64,000 nt of DNA from Cervus elaphus (lineage: Eukaryota > Chordata > Mammalia > Artiodactyla > Cervidae): the NCBI RefSeq assembly GCF_910594005.1, contig NC_057828.1, positions 5,034,235-5,098,234 of the forward strand, given 5' to 3'. Under the pieces are notes generated by a model. That model did not search any database and was not told the DNA's origin. It was given only the letters and a program-made list of their open reading frames with translations. A program made the position numbers and the translations under genes. Below are positions 19,870 through 32,104 of this stretch, piece by piece. Within the stretch, counting starts at the first letter, position 1, and each line of letters starts with the position of its first letter.

Positions 19870-22069
19870 GTCCATACAGGGGCCCTGGGGGTGGGGCTGA
19901 CTGCCCTTCACCCTGCACAGCTTTGTGGGCTGATGTGCTCAGTCCTAGGTTATGAGCTACATCTCCCACTTCCTGACATTCCATTTTTGGAGAGGAAAGT
20001 TACCAGGCGAGGAGGAAGGAGGGCTGGGAGGAAGGTGAAAGGAAAGTGGGGAGGATGGAGCTTTTCCTTACAGGATTATTAGTCTTTCAGCACTGGAGTG
20101 ATTAAAAAGCAGGATGAAAATTTAAAAGTAAAAAACAAAACCAGCAAGGCGATTACTCTAAAGAAGCTTTCCTGAAAGAAAATGGGGGAAAATCAATATT
20201 TAATTCAGACTTCATTGATTTGCAATTTGGGTACCACACTCAGCCCTCAGTTTTGTTCTGTTTTCTCAGTGAGAGATTATTATAGAGTCACTGGCTTTGG
20301 ATACTTAGTGCCTCTGGGAAAGGCTGTGATGGGAGACAGAGAAACAGGAATTTCTCTTGAGTCACCTTGCCCTGTCTGCTCCTCTCTTCGGCTCCAGGCA
20401 CCTCCCTTCCCTGAGAGCTTCAGGACACCCAGGCTGAGCATGAGATGGCAGCTGCTAAAATCCAGGAGGGATGTGAGGAGAATATATATAGTCCATTCTC
20501 CTGACTCTGAGTGCAGGGGTGCCCAAACCCTCTCAAAAAGAGCTGCCTGCACTTGCACACACACATACAAAATCCACCTTCATCATCAAAAACCATCAAA
20601 CTGAAGTAACTAGGAATGAAAAATCATAATATCTTTAATCTACTGTAAAATGCTTCCGAAAAAAAAATCCAAAAAAAAAAAAAAATCTTAGAAGAAAATT
20701 CTCAAAACTTCACACAGTCTCTCCTTTTACTTTCCCTGGGCCTTCCAGTTAACTTAATCTATCTAAAGTCTAGCCAAATCCATGTTGCTGCAAACAAATC
20801 GTGTACCATTCTGTCCTGACATGGAAACTGGCTGCTCCCCTGTGCCCTACAGTCTGGATGCCTGCATACACCTGGAGCACCCAGATCAGAGAGCTCCCAG
20901 TCAGTAATCAATGTCACATCACCACACTAGTGGATTAGATGGTGCTTTCAAATTCATTAATTAGAAATGAGAACACACAAAATTCTCTTCTAGTCCTTCA
21001 GAATTTGTTACAATTTTCAGTTTTTTTTTATATCTATTAACTTCAACTGGTTCTTGTTCAGAGTGCTATGAAGTGGTTAAAGTTAGAATTATTTGTCTCT
21101 GTTTTACAAGTGAAGACATGGTGGCCTGGGGAGTTGTGTGAAAAATCAGCACAGCTGAGTTAGTGACGGTGATTGGGGCAGGACCCAGGGTGCAGGCTGC
21201 GGCTCTTCCCAAGTCTTCTTGCTGGAGAGGAACTGCTGCACGCACCTCAGGGAGACTTCAAGCTGAACAAACTCGAAGCCATCTCCCCTGCCTTCCCTCC
21301 TCTCTCACTCTGGCAGCAGAGGCAGCCAATGGCCGACTACCTGACCCTCCTCAGAAGTTCTCTGAGAGCTCCCGGTCTTCTGCCACTGAGCCCCTCCTCA
21401 CCTGAGGCTGAGTCTGGGAGCCGCAGCATTTCTGTGGCACGTCCGGTGTGGTGACGTGGCCTAGCTCCGCAGTCTGGCTCCAGGTGAGCCCAGGCGGCTG
21501 GCTGTTCCCCCGTAAAATCCCAGGACTCCTGGTGGGCCCCATGCCCACTCGGAAGCACCTGTGATCTTCTCACTTTTTCCCAGCCTCCGCTATGTCCTGA
21601 AGATTCAGTCTTTCCCCCTGAAAAACTGCCATTAGCCACATATCCTTTGGGGTTCTTCTTTTTCTATGTAGTTCCTGTTTCTTTGCTGCCTCCAAAATAT
21701 GCAGATAGATGATTTTTCTTCTTAGGATTTTATTGCTCACGGTTCAGGAGAATGGATGGGCAGGAGATAATACCATCAAACAAGGGAAAGTGACAAAAAT
21801 TCCCAAGTCTGTGGCCATTTATACAGACTTGACCTCTCCTGTCTAAAGGTTTTTTCTGAAATTGCAAGAAAAGGTAAGGACTCCACTTGCTCCCACCCTC
21901 TGATTATATCACCCTAAGTGGGCTATGTGACCTCTACCACCTTCCAACAAGCCCTACATTAGCAAAGGCCACACCAATTTCTTTCCTTCTAGTGGTCCCT
22001 CTTCTTAGCACTTGGGCTTGAAAACGTCAGTACTCTCTGTCTTAACCAAAAGTGATTCTCGCTCAGCAT
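19870..22069. other. Unassigned stretch
   Basis: About 2.2 kb without a recognised gene. It has an A-rich stretch at 20658-20687 and a possible degraded minus-strand MIR near 21060-21195 ('gtctctgttttacaagtgaagacatggtggcc'). A frame of 140 codons at 20182-20604 has no known domain. 21710-22020 looks LTR-like in places, but I cannot assign it. Confidence 0.35.
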
Positions 22070-22238
22070 TTCTGCATGAACTATGGACCTTGGCCAAGGT
22101 ATCTCACCTTGCTAAGCCCCAGATTCCTCATCGGTGAATGAGAGCCAAAAATAACTCCTTCCCAGTGTTGAGATAATGGATTGAAAGTGCCTTATACATT
22201 ACAAAGGGCAATTCTATCATGAGTTATTTATTGTAGCT
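22070..22238 (+). repeat. MIR, plus orientation
   Basis: Contains 'gaccttggccaaggtatctcaccttgctaagccccagattcctcatcggtgaatgag' and 'gagataatggattgaaagtgcc', the MIR core order. Confidence 0.75.
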
Positions 22239-22467
22239 AAGTATAAATGGTGATGGTTTAGTCGCTAAGTCGTGTCCACTCTTGTGACCCCATAGACAGA
22301 GGAGCCTGGCAGGCTACAGTCCACGGGATTCTCCAGACAAGAATACTGGAGTGGGTTGCCATTTCCTTCTCCAGGGGATCTTCCCAACCCAGGGATCAAA
22401 CCCAGGTCTCCGGCATTGTAGGCAGATTCTTTACCAACTGAGCTGCAAGGGAAGCCCAAGTATAAAT
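22239..22467 (-). mobile_element. Bov-tA SINE with 10-bp TSD
   Basis: Full Bov-tA at 22249-22457 on the minus strand, flanked by exact copies of AAGTATAAAT at 22239-22248 and 22458-22467. It landed at the end of a MIR. The tRNA-like head (right end) still reads as a tRNA-type B box, 'gggatcaaaccc' in complement. Confidence 0.96.
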
Positions 22468-22489
22468 AGATTAATAAAATTTTAAATGC

Positions 22490-22640
22490 CTCTTATTAAC
22501 AGTTATGATTTATTGAGTGCCAACAAGGTGCTACTTACTATATTTAGTATTTTAAATACATTATTTCCAAAATTCACAAAACCAGTAAAGAGAGCATTGA
22601 CCTCATTTTACAAATAGGCTGTCCAAGACATTCAGCTGAA
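22490..22640 (-). repeat. MIR-like fragment, minus orientation
   Basis: Phrases 'ttattgagtgccaacaaggtgcta', 'acctcattttacaaatagg' follow the reverse MIR order. Diverged. Confidence 0.6.
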
Positions 22641-22804
22641 GCCTCCACCACCCACATGCTTCCACTACCCTGTTTGCCACGTTGCATTTGTAATTTGTTT
22701 GTCTATACGTTTTTCTCTGAGAAGACTATGAACTTGTCAAGGACTGAGAATATACATCGTGGACATTTTAGTCTATACATTTTGATCCTAGCGCTGTGAT
22801 TGTC

Positions 22805-24900
22805 AAAGATTAGGCATTAAATCGAAGAAAGTAGGGAAAACCACTAGGGCATTCATGTATGACCTAAATCAAATCCCTTATGATTATACTGTGAAAATGA
22901 CAAATAGATTCAAAGGATTAGATCTGATAGACAAAGTACCTGAAGAACTATGGATGGAGGTTCATAACATTGTACAGAGGGAGTGACTAAAACCATCCCA
23001 AGGAAAAAGAAATGCAAGAAGGCGAAATGGTTGTCTGAGGATGTCTTACAAATAGATGAGAAAAGAAGAGAAACAAAAGGCAAAGGAGAAAAGGAAAGAT
23101 ATACCCACCTGAATGCAGAGTTCCAGAGACTAGGAGGGAGAGCTAAGAAAGCCATCTTAAGTGAACAATGCAAAGAAATATAGGAAAACAATAAAATGGG
23201 AAAGACTAGAGATTTTGTTAAGAAAATTAAAGATATCAAATGAGGATTTCATGCAAAGATGGGCATGATAAAGGACAGAAATGGTGAGGACCTAACAGAA
23301 GCAGAAGATATTAAGAAAAGGTGGCAAGAATACACAGAAGAACTGTACAAGAAAAGTCTTTATGACCTGGATAACCACAATGGTGTGGTCACTCACTTAG
23401 ACCCAGACATCCTGGAGTGTGAAGTCAAGTGGGACTTAGGAAGCATCACTATGAACAAAGCTAGTGGAGGTGATTGAATCCCAGCTGAGCTATTTCAGAT
23501 CCTAAAAGATGATGCTATTAAACTGCTACATGCAATATGTCAGCAAATTTGGAAAACTCAGTCAGCAGTGGCCATAGGACTGGAAATGGTCAGTTTTCAT
23601 TCCAATCCCAAAAAAGGGCAATGCCAAAGAATGTTCAAACTTACCACATGTTTGCACTCACACTAGCAAAGTTGTGCTCAAAATCCTTCAAGCTAAGCTT
23701 CAACAGCACGTGAACAGAGAACTTCCAGTGTACAAGCTTGATTTAGGAAAGACAGAGGAAACTGAGATCAAATTGCAAACATCTGTTGGAAAAAGCAAGT
23801 GAATTTCCAGAAAAACATCTACTTCTGCTTCATTGACTACACTAAAGCCTTTGACTGTATGGATCATAAGAAACTGTGGAAAATTCTTAAAGGGATGGGA
23901 ATACCAGACCACCTTCACCTGTCTCCTGAGAAATCTGTATGCAGGTCAACAATCAGGTTATAACTGGACACGAAGAAATGAACTGGTTCAAAATTGGGGA
24001 AAAATATGTCAAGGCTGTATATTGTCACCCTGCTTATTTAACTTATATGCAGAATACATCATGTGAAATGCCAGGCTAGATGAATCACAAGTTGGAATCA
24101 AGATTGCTAGGAGAAATATCAATAACCTCAGATATGCAGATGATACCACTCTTATGGCAGAAAGTGAAGAGGAACTAAAAGACCTCTTGATGAGGGTAAA
24201 AGAGGAGAGTGAAAAAGTTGGCTTAAAACTCAACATTCAAAAAACTAAGATTATGGCATCTGATCCCATCACTTCATGGCAAACAGATGGGGAAAAAATG
24301 GAAACAGTGACAGATTTGATTTTTTTCAGCTCCAAAATCACTGTGAATGGTGACTGCAGCTATGAAATTAAAATACACTTGCTCATTGAAAGAAAAGCTA
24401 TGACCAGCCTAGACAGTGTATTAAGAAGCAAAGACATCACTTTGCCAACAAAGGTCTGTATAGTCAAAACTATGGATTTTCCTCAAGTCATGTACAGATG
24501 TGAGAGTTGGACCATAAAGAAGGCAGAGGGCCGAAGAATTGATGCTTTCGAACTGTGGTGTTGGAGAAGACTCTTGAGAGACCCTTGAACTGCAAGGAGA
24601 TTAAACTGGTCAATCCTAAGGGAAATCAACCCTGAATATTCATTGGAAGGACTGGTGCTGAAGTTGAAGCTTCAATACTTTGGCACCTGACGCGAAGAGC
24701 TGACTCATTGGGAAAGACCCTGATGCTGGGAAAGACTGAAGGCAGGAGAAGGCGATGACAGAGGATGAGAAGGTTGAATGGCATCACTGACTCAACGGGC
24801 ATGAGTTTGAGCAAATGCCAGGAGATAGTGAAGGACAAGAAAGCTTGGCATGCTGCAGTCCATGGGGTCACAAAGAGCAGGACACGACTTAGAACTGAAC
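22805..24900 (+). mobile_element. BovB LINE, plus strand, 5'-truncated
   Basis: Starts just after the endonuclease domain ('gaagaaagtagggaaaaccac') and runs to the 3' end ('gacacgacttagaactgaac'). It carries the linker, the reverse transcriptase and the C-terminal region. Loss of the 5' half is the usual outcome of incomplete target-primed reverse transcription. Stops and indels interrupt the coding sequence several times. Confidence 0.94.
22983..24588 (+). pseudogene. BovB reverse transcriptase, broken into at least four frames
   Basis: Frames at 22983-23183, 23259-23477, 23833-24066 and 24154-24588 together give the linker (RREtKGKGEKERYTHLNAEF), the RT front part (EEDIKKRWQEYTEELY-like), motif A region at about 23815-23870 (FIDYTKAFDCMDH), and the catalytic YADD box at 24133-24144 followed by TTLMAESEEELKDLL. 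The C-terminal part reads SWTIKKAEGRRIDAFELWCW. The YADD and the first motif A aspartate are intact, but in-frame stops between the pieces rule out a working protein. Confidence 0.9.
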
Positions 24901-26739
24901 GGTAACAGACATTCACTGAATGTTCATTGATATGTCTGTTCACCCAATCTCATTTCTCCCTAAACATCTTCAGAGGCCCTATATGAGGGTGGAAGGTCTT
25001 GGGGATTAAAGAATAGGGCACACAGGCTCTCTGCAATTTTCTGCCTATCAGGGCTCTAAATCCAGGAGTTATCCTCAAAAGCCTGCCTCTTTCCTAAGTT
25101 CTAAGAGCTCATAAATATACATAATGGGAGAAAACACTGAGAAGAAATACCCATTTTGTTTATTAAACTGGCATCTTGGCAGATTTATAGCAGAAAATGA
25201 GTAAGCCTGTTTCCTCCTGTGATTTCATAGTCTGAGAGTTGAACTGATGTTGCCTTCTAGCCTGGGAGTCCCAGGGAACAAAGAGATCTAGGCCGTCACC
25301 CAACCAGGGTTAGCCTGGAGCAGCTCCTAAGGCAGAGGTGGGGTTCACCAAACAGAGAGGATGCCTGTTGGAGTCTAGGAGGCTCAATAAATAGCCCCCT
25401 CTTTTCTTACCCAAGTGAAAAAGCCAAAGGAGAGAGAGACCCAATAATTACAAACATGGAGACAGTAAAAAAAATATTTTAACAAAATGTTCAGTTGTTC
25501 TGTGCTTGCTAATATCCCCTCCCCAGTATTGAATTTATCCCTTATTAAGAATTACTCAAGATTATCAAAATTTTGGAAATAATGCAAAAACACACGACCC
25601 CTTGTTCTCTCAGTATTATAGTGGACCACTGTTTAAGAGCCCCACCGAAGAGAAATTAGTTTTTGCTTCACTTTTACTGACTCTGTATTAAGGCCCAGAT
25701 TCATTAGCATTCATTAACATTACATGTTAAATGTAGATTTTTGAAGCAGTATCTGCTTGTTAGGGAAAATAACTTCAGAGGCTATCATTTGATTGCATGG
25801 GAGTATATTAGCTGGTTTTACATCTAATTTAATAGACTTATTTCAGCATTTCTTTCTTGACTATATAAATTTCTTCATCAAATGCTTTTAAGACTTAGCA
25901 TTAACATTTTCTTATTCACGATTTAAACACAACTTTGACATATTTTCTTCCATATATTTGTATGGAAGTAATGTTTTTAACTTTTTTGAAAATTATACTT
26001 TGACCCGCTCTCCATCCCCCCATCCCTCCCTCCACTCCCATCTCCCACCAGCACGCAGCAGTAAGCCTGTCTGAGGAGCAGACCATGCTCCCTTCGCTCA
26101 CACAGAGCAGACAGAGTGGTTCAGAGTGCAGATCTCAAGACAGAATCCAGGAGGACTCCCTTCTTACATTCAATTCTGTCCTCAAAAATCACTAACAGAG
26201 TAAGACGATGCTTTGTTCCTCGGGCGGAATGAGAGAGATCAGGAGTGATACCCAGAGAAGCTCTTGCTCATGGAAATAGGAAGAGTAGAGACTGTGTCCC
26301 CACTGAACTGGGTCCATGGGAGGAACAGCCACAGCCTGATGGGGAACCGGCCACTTGGCTGGTGGCCGGTGGAGGAGGATGGGAAGTGGACCCCTCCCAG
26401 CGAGGCCATGAGGACTACAGCACTGAGGTCCCAGACGATGGCTAATAGGAATCCAGTTGCCTAGAGGGTGAGCCTTCTGGATCTGGAACTGGGCGAGACC
26501 AGGGCACCCAGAGGAGCTGGAGGTTCAGGAAGGGAAGCAGATCGTCTGAGCATCCTTCCTGTCTGGACAAGTCTTAATGTCCTTCTTCATGTTGTTACCT
26601 GGGTTACCCTCAGGTTCTGGAAACTCTCAACAAGGTCTCACATTTTGGAGAATTAGCTCAACCACATCTCATTACTGTAGTCTTTCATTTAGATTCAGAA
26701 AAGCCTGCATTTCAACATTAATAAGGGAAGGAGAGGCAA
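24901..26739. other. Unassigned stretch with two perfect hairpins
   Basis: About 1.8 kb without a recognised gene. Two short perfect inverted repeats are seen: 25947-25954/25961-25968 (8-bp stem) and 26346-26354/26362-26370 (9-bp GC-rich stem). C-rich phrases near 26003-26040 are not long enough to call. Confidence 0.4.
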
Positions 26740-26950
26740 AAATAACTAATTTATGACCTTTCATGTACCAGGTACTGGGTAGATGCTTGTGTATATTTTA
26801 CATATTGTAATCCTCATGACAACTCTGAAAACTAGATAAAATAGAAGCTAAGTGACTTGTTCAAGGCCACAGAGCTAATTAGTGTAGAGATAGAGTCTGA
26901 ATTTATGCCTGTGACCCCAAAGCCTATGTTCTTAACACCACACTGCCTTA
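26740..26950 (-). repeat. MIR, minus orientation, nearly complete
   Basis: Order of phrases: 'catgtaccaggtactgggtagatgc', 'taatcctcatgacaactctg', 'agctaagtgacttgttcaaggccacagagct', 'aaagcctatgttcttaacaccacactgcc'. This is the whole reverse MIR. Confidence 0.85.
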
Positions 26951-28019
26951 TTCAAACAAGTAATGCAGTATCTCTGGGGCCAGAAGTCTGCAGATCCAGG
27001 CTGTGGAACTTCTCCACTGTGAGACCCCAGACCAGCTCTGACCTTGCTTCTTTTCCATGAGGTTCACTGCCTGTAACCTCTTCTACCACTTTTATAGAGA
27101 ACGTAAAGTTATATATGGTCCCCATATCTCAGTTTGCATTGCAGTTTCTGTTAGAGTTGATTTCGTTTCTTGGCCTGAGAGGCTCTCAAGAGAGCCAACT
27201 GCAGTCTGAAGCTCATTAATGATTAGAACTGATTGAAGTTAAGGCAGTCATTAGGAAACCACAGACCAGGCTCTGTCACCTCTTTAATAGCTGAAAGGTC
27301 TTGGGTGATAGCTCCCTATTCTCCCTGCTCTTGGCTGGCCAGTCCACACCTGGCAAAAACCTTCCCAAGCCAAGGAGACCTTGTGTAGCCAAGGAGATAA
27401 TGTGTATACAGGAATAGCCTATCTTTTTCTCCCTCCCTCAACCCCAATCCAAGAGTGGGAGAGAGAAAGAAGATGAATAGGAAAGGTTAGCATCACCCAG
27501 CCCCTTGCTCCAGATAACTCACCTGTAGCAAGTGGGTCAGCAAAACAAGGGACTATAATTTAAGTTTTAGGCTTTGACTTCATCAAGTTGAATAATTTGA
27601 TTATTTAACTGGGACAGAGTTTGACAACTTAACATAATCCAGAAGGCTTATTACCTAAGAGTGATCAGAAAGTCATAAGACTATGTGAGTCTTTGTGCAG
27701 GAGCAGAGGAGGAAATTTCCCAGCTGAACAAATTTTAAAGAAAAGTGAGAAACAAAATAAATTTACTCAGTGATTACAACCTTTGAGTCCTGTGTGTATA
27801 ACATCCAAGAATCACTTCACAGAGGTCGAGTGTAATCTGTGCTCTGCTTCCAGGCCTGTGCCCTAATTGTTCCCTGCCCACCCAACCATTTTGCCTGTCA
27901 GAGTTGTGTCCTTCCATGAAAGCCAGCCTTTTTCTTGTCTATAGATGTTTGACAACCAGTGGCTGGGTATTTCTCATATCAGTCCCCCACGCCTACAGTG
28001 CAGTCTTGGATACAGAACA
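26951..28019. other. Unassigned stretch
   Basis: No gene or repeat recognised. GGCTCTC/GAGAGCC at 27181-27196 forms a 7-bp stem with a 2-base loop. Confidence 0.4.
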
Positions 28020-28668
28020 AGCCGTCATGTCCCCCCAGTATTCATATGTTGAAGTCGTAATTCACTATACCTCTAAGTGTGACTGTAGGTGGAGATAGGA
28101 TCTTTAAAAAAGTAGTGAATTGGACTTCCCTGGTGTCCAGTCTGCCCGCCAATGCAGGGGACCAGGGTTCAAACCAAGTTCTGGGAAGATTCTACACGCT
28201 GAGAGGCAACTAAGCCCAAGTGCTACAGCTACTGAGCCTGTGCTCTAGAACCATGCTCTGCAACACGAGAAGCCACCACAGTGAGAAGACTGCACACTGC
28301 AACGAGACAGTAGCCCCCACTTGCCAGAACTATAAAAAAAACTTCACGGAACAGCAAAGACCCGGCACAGCCAAAAATAAACAGTAAAATAAAGAACTAA
28401 TTAAATTAAAAAAGAAGTTGCTAGATTTGGCCCTAATCCAGTAGGACTTGTCCTCATAAGAGGAGACTGGGACACAGACACACGCAAAGGGAGAACCACG
28501 TGCAGACACAGGGAGAAGACATCTACAAGCCGAGGGCAAAGGCCTCAGAAGAAACGACTCTGCTAACACCTTGACGCCAGGCTTCCAGTTGCCGAGCTGT
28601 GGGAAAGTAAATCTCTGCTCTTTGAGTCACCCAGGTTGTGGTACTTTGTTACAGCAGCCCTCATACAG
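28020..28668 (+). mobile_element. MaLR-type LTR (MLT1/MST-like), split by a CHR SINE
   Basis: The left part (28020-28103) has 'catgtccccccagtattcatatgttgaa' and 'aggtggagataggatcttt'. The right part (28419-28668) has 'gtcctcataagaggagactgggacacagaca', 'ccttgacgccaggcttccag', 'agctgtgggaaagtaaatctctgctctttgagtcacccaggttgtggtactttgttacagcagccc'. These are the well-known phrases of the eutherian MaLR LTR. Subfamily uncertain; no internal region is attached, so it is a solo LTR or fragment. Confidence 0.72.
28104..28418 (+). mobile_element. CHR-type tRNA-derived SINE inserted in the MaLR LTR
   Basis: Starts 'ggacttccctggtgtccag', carries the B-box-like 'ccagggttcaaacc', then the CHR body ('gaggcaactaagcccaagtgc', 'actgcacactgcaacgag'), and an A-rich tail. 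The duplication TTAAAAAAGTAGT (28104-28116) and TTAAAAAAGAAGT (28406-28418) is the aged target site. Confidence 0.9.
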
Positions 28669-28724
28669 CACCCTCTATCCATCTTGGCTGAATTGTTAAT
28701 TCAGAATTAAATAATGCAGACTTT

Positions 28725-29084
28725 AATGATCATTTTTTAATTTTTTCATTTTTTAAATTAATTTATTTTTTGAAGGATAATTGCTTTACAGAATTTTGTT
28801 GCTTTCTGTCAAACATCAACGTGAATCAGCAATAGGTATACAAATGTCCCCTCCCTCTTAAACCTCCCTCCCATCCCCTCCCCACCCCTCCCCCCCAGGT
28901 TGGTACAGAGCCCTGTTTGAGGTTCCTGAGACACACGGCAAATTCCCCTTGGCTGTCTATTTTATGTACAATGATGTAAGTTTCCATGTTACTCTCTCCA
29001 TACATCGCACCCTCTCCTACCTCTCCCCGCCGTCCCTGCCATGTCCATAAGTCTGTTCTCTGTGTCTGTTTCAATGATCAGTTT
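28725..29084 (-). mobile_element. Ruminant L1 3' UTR fragment, antisense
   Basis: Minus-strand 3' end of the ruminant L1, the same sequence as 51907-52137. Phrases are 'ggataattgctttacagaatttt', 'cccctccctcttaaacctccctcccatcccc', 'gagacacacggcaaattcccc', 'ctctctccatacatcgcaccctctcc'. Duplications AATGATCATTTT (28725-28736) and AATGATCAGTTT (29073-29084) bound it: a 5'-truncated insertion of about 340 bp. Confidence 0.88.
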
Positions 29085-29380
29085 TAATATATTCCTAACA
29101 CTTCATTATCTAGATGCTTCATATTTTATTTAACCAGCTCCTACTGTTGAAATTTTGATTGCTTCCAAATGTTTTCTTCTGTATAGAATGCCTCTATAAA
29201 CACTATTGTTCAAAGAGCATTTGGTGTTCCATTGAGTTATTTCCTTGAAGCATAAATTTTCATGAGCTGGATTACTTGTCAAAGACATGAACATATGGCT
29301 CTCAAGGATTTCACCAATTTAGAACAATATCAACATTGAATGAGGGCACCCATTTCCTGAAAGTCTTACCAGACTGGAGT
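29085..29380 (-). mobile_element. Ancient L1M/HAL1-like fragment, antisense
   Basis: Antisense L1 phrases: 'tttgattgcttccaaatgttt', 'atagaatgcctctataaacactattgttc', 'gagttatttccttgaagcataaatttt', 'agctggattacttgtcaaagacatgaac'. Strongly diverged. Confidence 0.65.
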
Positions 29381-30174
29381 TTATCGAGCAAAGTCACTGC
29401 ATTCTGAGTCAGAGGCTCTGCTTTTCTTCTACCCCTTGGCTATTGATTCCATTCTTCAGAGGTCCTCCCTTCCCCATTGCCAACACATCGGGTGGGGTGG
29501 GTGGGTGGGTGAATTAGCAAGGGGAGATACTGGAAGTGAGGAAGTCTGTTAGGAGGCTGTTTAGATTCCTCCAAGGGAGAGACACCAGGGCCCAAACCAA
29601 GCATCCTCCATGTTTTCATGTTTGCTGGTGCTATCTTCATGAGTCCAGAGGGGAGAACTTGGTGAGCAGGAGTCCTGGGGGATGGGACTGCTTTCTCTCC
29701 CTTGTATCTCCCTGGAGCATCAGGCCGAGCATACAATACTGTGCACTTAAATGTTTGTGAACCTGCAGAGCCCTGTCCAGGCACTGGGCTGGAGGCAGCA
29801 AGTATTCAAGGCAAAATGGGCCACAGTTCTCTGTCTTCAGGTATCTTCTAGTCTGTGTGAGGAAAACCATAGAATATTCTCATTTAGAAAGATCATATAT
29901 ATCACTTGGTCAAACCTCTTCAGTTTACAAATCGAGACTCAGAGGAAGAAAATGACCCAAGACTAGAATTCAGGTCTCCTGGCTCCTGGTCAAGAGCTGA
30001 AGCCACTTCAAAGCATTTTGCATAGAGGGGACAAGGTCCCTGCTCTTGGGAAATTCCTGGTCAGGCTGGAAGCCCCTAGACATAGCCCATTGTAAGGGTG
30101 GAATGAAAGGCACAGATGCAGGGCACAGACATTAACACTTGGGTACAGACAACAGTTGGGGAGTGAAGCCTTAC
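29381..30174. other. Unassigned stretch with MIR-like traces
   Basis: A (GGGT)n-like run lies at 29491-29512. 29890-30010 resembles reverse MIR ('cttcagtttacaaatcgagactcagagg', 'gacccaagactagaattcaggtctcctggctcc'). No gene is seen. Confidence 0.4.
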
Positions 30175-30570
30175 TGTGAGCCAGATGTCAGGACCGTGGC
30201 TTTCAGCAAATGCGCACTTGATCCTCGCCACTTCTACGTGAGTTGGCATGGTTATTCTTCCCCATGTGAGAGATGAGAGAACTGCTGATAGGAGTCAGAG
30301 CCCTGACTCAAACCAGGGCTACTCGCCTCCAAAGGTGCTCCCTCACTGGGCACAGAGGCACCAGGTTTTGGGGTGATGGGATTTGGCATGGCAGCTGGAG
30401 AAAGTCACGTGGTGTGGCAGAAGGGATATGGAGTGGAAAGCACACACCTGGGTTTATATCTCAGTCTATCCCTGACACATAGTAGCCACAGGACTTAGGG
30501 AAATTAACCTCTCTCGGCTCAATTCTCTGTAAAATGAAGTAAAATCTGTCCCACTGACACCTAAAGGTAG
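30175..30570. repeat. Two MIR fragments in opposite orientation
   Basis: 30175-30340 is reverse MIR ('cagatgtcaggacc', 'gatcctcgccacttc', 'tgagagatgagagaactgc', 'ctgactcaaaccagggc'). 30390-30570 is forward MIR ('gtggaaagcacacacctgggtttatatctcag', 'ggacttagggaaattaacctctctcggctc', 'tctctgtaaaatgaagtaa'). Confidence 0.7.
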
Positions 30571-30580
30571 CTGAGAGTCA

Positions 30581-30938
30581 GGAGTTCCCTAGTGGCCTAG
30601 TGGCTAGGATTCTAGGCTTTCACTACTGTGGCCCCAGGTTCAATCCCTGTCCTGGGAACTGAAATCCCATGTGCATGCTTGCTCACTCACTTCAGTCAAG
30701 TCTGACTGTTTGTGACCCTATGGGCTGTAGCCTGCCAGGCTCCTCTGTCCATGGGGATTCTCCAGGCAAGAATACTGGAGAGGGTTGCCATGCCCTCCTC
30801 CAGGGGATCTTCCCCACCCAGGGATCAAACCAATGTCTCTTGTGTTTCCATTATTGAAAGGCAGCTTCTTTGCCACTAGTGCCACCCAGGAAGCCCTGAG
30901 ATCCCACAAGCTAACCGAAAAAATAAAAAATAAAAAGC
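30581..30938 (+). mobile_element. CHR SINE split by a Bov-tA SINE
   Basis: The outer plus-strand CHR has its head at 30581-30659 ('gagttccctagtggcctagtgg', 'ccccaggttcaatccc') and tail at 30908-30938. Inside it, a minus-strand Bov-tA occupies 30671-30896. TGAAATCCCAT (30660-30670) and TGAGATCCCAC (30897-30907) are its target-site duplication, at 9 of 11 identical. The Bov-tA is therefore the younger of the two. Confidence 0.9.
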
Positions 30939-31329
30939 TAACATGACAGAAATCTGTTTGTAAGCTGTAAAGAAAGTTCTGTGTCAGAGAGAGGGAGCCT
31001 GAGACTCAGAGCACCTCCCAAGGTCTGGCAGCCGCAGCCCTGCAGGGATGGAACACCAGCTGTGCTGAGGGGAGCCCTCTGCTAAGGGCTCTGGGCAGGA
31101 CTGACTCAGAGCCAGGGCCCTGCTCCATTTTTCATGCAGTTAAATAATTCCATAAACTGAAGCATTTGCCAAATGAGCAACTTCCAAGGGAGCATTTGCA
31201 ACTCACTTTTTGCAATAAGCCTCTTCAAGCCAGAACTGGCTTCTCCATCAGTTTCAAAGATGGTGGCCTCTGTCTGGCTCTGTGGTGTCAGAGCTCCCAA
31301 GAAGGAGGACCACCACATGGAGTAACAGT

Positions 31330-31440
31330 GGAGAGTCTGGGAATCTGGAGGTGGACTCTGGCTCTGTCAGTTGCTTTGGGGATTTGGAAAGTCATCTTAT
31401 CTCCTTGAACCTCAGTTGTCTCATCTGTAAAATGGTTAAA
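31330..31440 (+). repeat. MIR, plus orientation
   Basis: Contains 'ggactctggctctgtcagttgc', 'aaagtcatcttatctccttgaacctcagttgtctcatctgtaaaatgg', a well-kept MIR core. Confidence 0.8.
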
Positions 31441-31484
31441 CACTGGAAGGCCAGTAGAACCGGGCTGGTAGAAAGTAGGTTATC

Positions 31485-31763
31485 TTAAAAACCCAGTTTA
31501 GGACTTCCTTGGTAGTCCAGTGGTTAAGAATCCACCTTGCAATGCAGGGGACGTGGGTTCCATACCTAATTTGGAAACTAAGATCCCACGTATTTCAGAG
31601 CAGCTATTGAGCCTGCACACTCTGGACCCTACACACCATGACTAGAAAGTCCATGTGCCGCAATGAAAGATCCCACGTGACTGATGAAGAGCTTGCACAC
31701 TGCAACCAAGACCTGATACAGCCAAATAAATAAAAATATGATTGATTAAAAAGAACTGAGTTA
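31485..31763 (+). mobile_element. CHR-type SINE
   Basis: Plus-strand CHR at 31501-31738 from 'ggacttccttggtagtccag' to 'gcacactgcaaccaag' and an AAATAAATAAA tail. Flanks TTAAAAACCCAGTTTA (31485-31500) and TTAAAAAGAACTGAGTTA (31746-31763) are compatible with an aged target-site duplication. Confidence 0.9.
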
Positions 31764-32104
31764 AAGCAAAAAATCATTAAGAAACAGCATATATTTACCT
31801 TAAACATTCAGTTTCAACTTAAAATAACTAAAAGTACATGTGTAGATCAATATTTTGATGTAAGACCAGGCCTTCTGGGTTTGCTGGTTGGATTCCCAGA
31901 TGATTTTCTTGCATGAACCGTACTAGCAATGTGTATAATGATGTCTTCAAAATGGAGTAGGAGCTTAAAAGACTCAAGAAGAAATATGACTATGAAGCTA
32001 TTTTAGATGTTAAAGAATTCATTCCCAATATTATACCATTTTTTGCCCTATACCTAATATATTGGCAAATTTTTAGGGGTCACTTTTACAAGTGATATCT
32101 TGTT
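31764..32104. other. Unassigned stretch
   Basis: AT-rich, no gene or repeat recognised. Confidence 0.4.

Noticed and set aside
20182..20604. 140-codon frame
   Set aside because: Length is within chance for this composition and the translation lacks any family motif.
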